Shown here piece after piece: positions 5,573-5,590 of a stretch of 5,590 nucleotides of DNA. The translations under genes were made by a program, and so were the position numbers. This stretch comes from DASPKW01 sp038244055. Its GTDB lineage: Bacteria > Planctomycetota > Phycisphaerae > Tepidisphaerales > Tepidisphaeraceae. Under the pieces are notes generated by a model. The model saw nothing but the letters and a program-made list of their open reading frames with translations. It had not been told where the DNA came from and ran no database searches. Numbering within the stretch: the stretch's first letter is position 1; each line of letters opens with the position of its first letter. The stretch covers positions 1 through 5,590 of the forward strand of contig JBBRTW010000466.1 in NCBI GenBank assembly GCA_038244055.1. The letters are read 5' to 3'.

Positions 5573-5590
5573 AGCAGCGTGAAACATGGA

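Overview
The window comes from a GC-rich bacterium. It is most likely a member of the Planctomycetota, perhaps Phycisphaerae. This is inferred from three things: a pseudopilin-like protein of the kind these bacteria carry in many copies, a secreted protein with the formylglycine-generating-enzyme (FGE) fold, and spacers filled with simple repeats and a GC-rich palindrome. No rRNA or other taxonomic marker is present, so this is a judgement of style and not a proof.

Layout. Bases 1-196 hold the 3' end of a plus-strand gene. It opens with an extreme poly-G tract read as poly-glycine and ends in an unrecognised charged tail. A 162-base spacer follows, holding a short direct repeat and a perfect 8-bp-arm palindrome. 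A complete nuoF (359-1708, plus strand) encodes the NADH/FMN-binding subunit of respiratory complex I. It ends only 10 bases from the stop of a gene running the other way. Three minus-strand genes lie between 4480 and 1719. In transcription order they are a type IV pilin-like (pseudopilin) protein, a FkbM-family methyltransferase and a family 2 glycosyltransferase, with gaps of 34 and 73 bases that allow one transcript. A 178-base divergent spacer with one candidate promoter separates them from a plus-strand gene (4659-5480) for a secreted FGE-fold protein that lacks the catalytic cysteines. The last 110 bases are non-coding and contain two copies of a 36-38-base A-rich/G-rich tandem repeat.

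How the genes work together. NuoF belongs to energy metabolism and has no visible link to the rest. The glycosyltransferase and FkbM methyltransferase together suggest assembly and O-methylation of a surface glycan. The pseudopilin and the FGE-fold protein are both predicted to leave the cytoplasm. Apart from the glycosyltransferase/methyltransferase pair, the neighbours look like a loose assortment, as is common in planctomycete genomes. No defence system, integrase, transposase, tRNA, rRNA or CRISPR array was found, and I do not see a convincing new system. The best leads are the spacer repeats, the cysteine-less FGE-fold protein and the grouping of a pseudopilin with two glycan genes.
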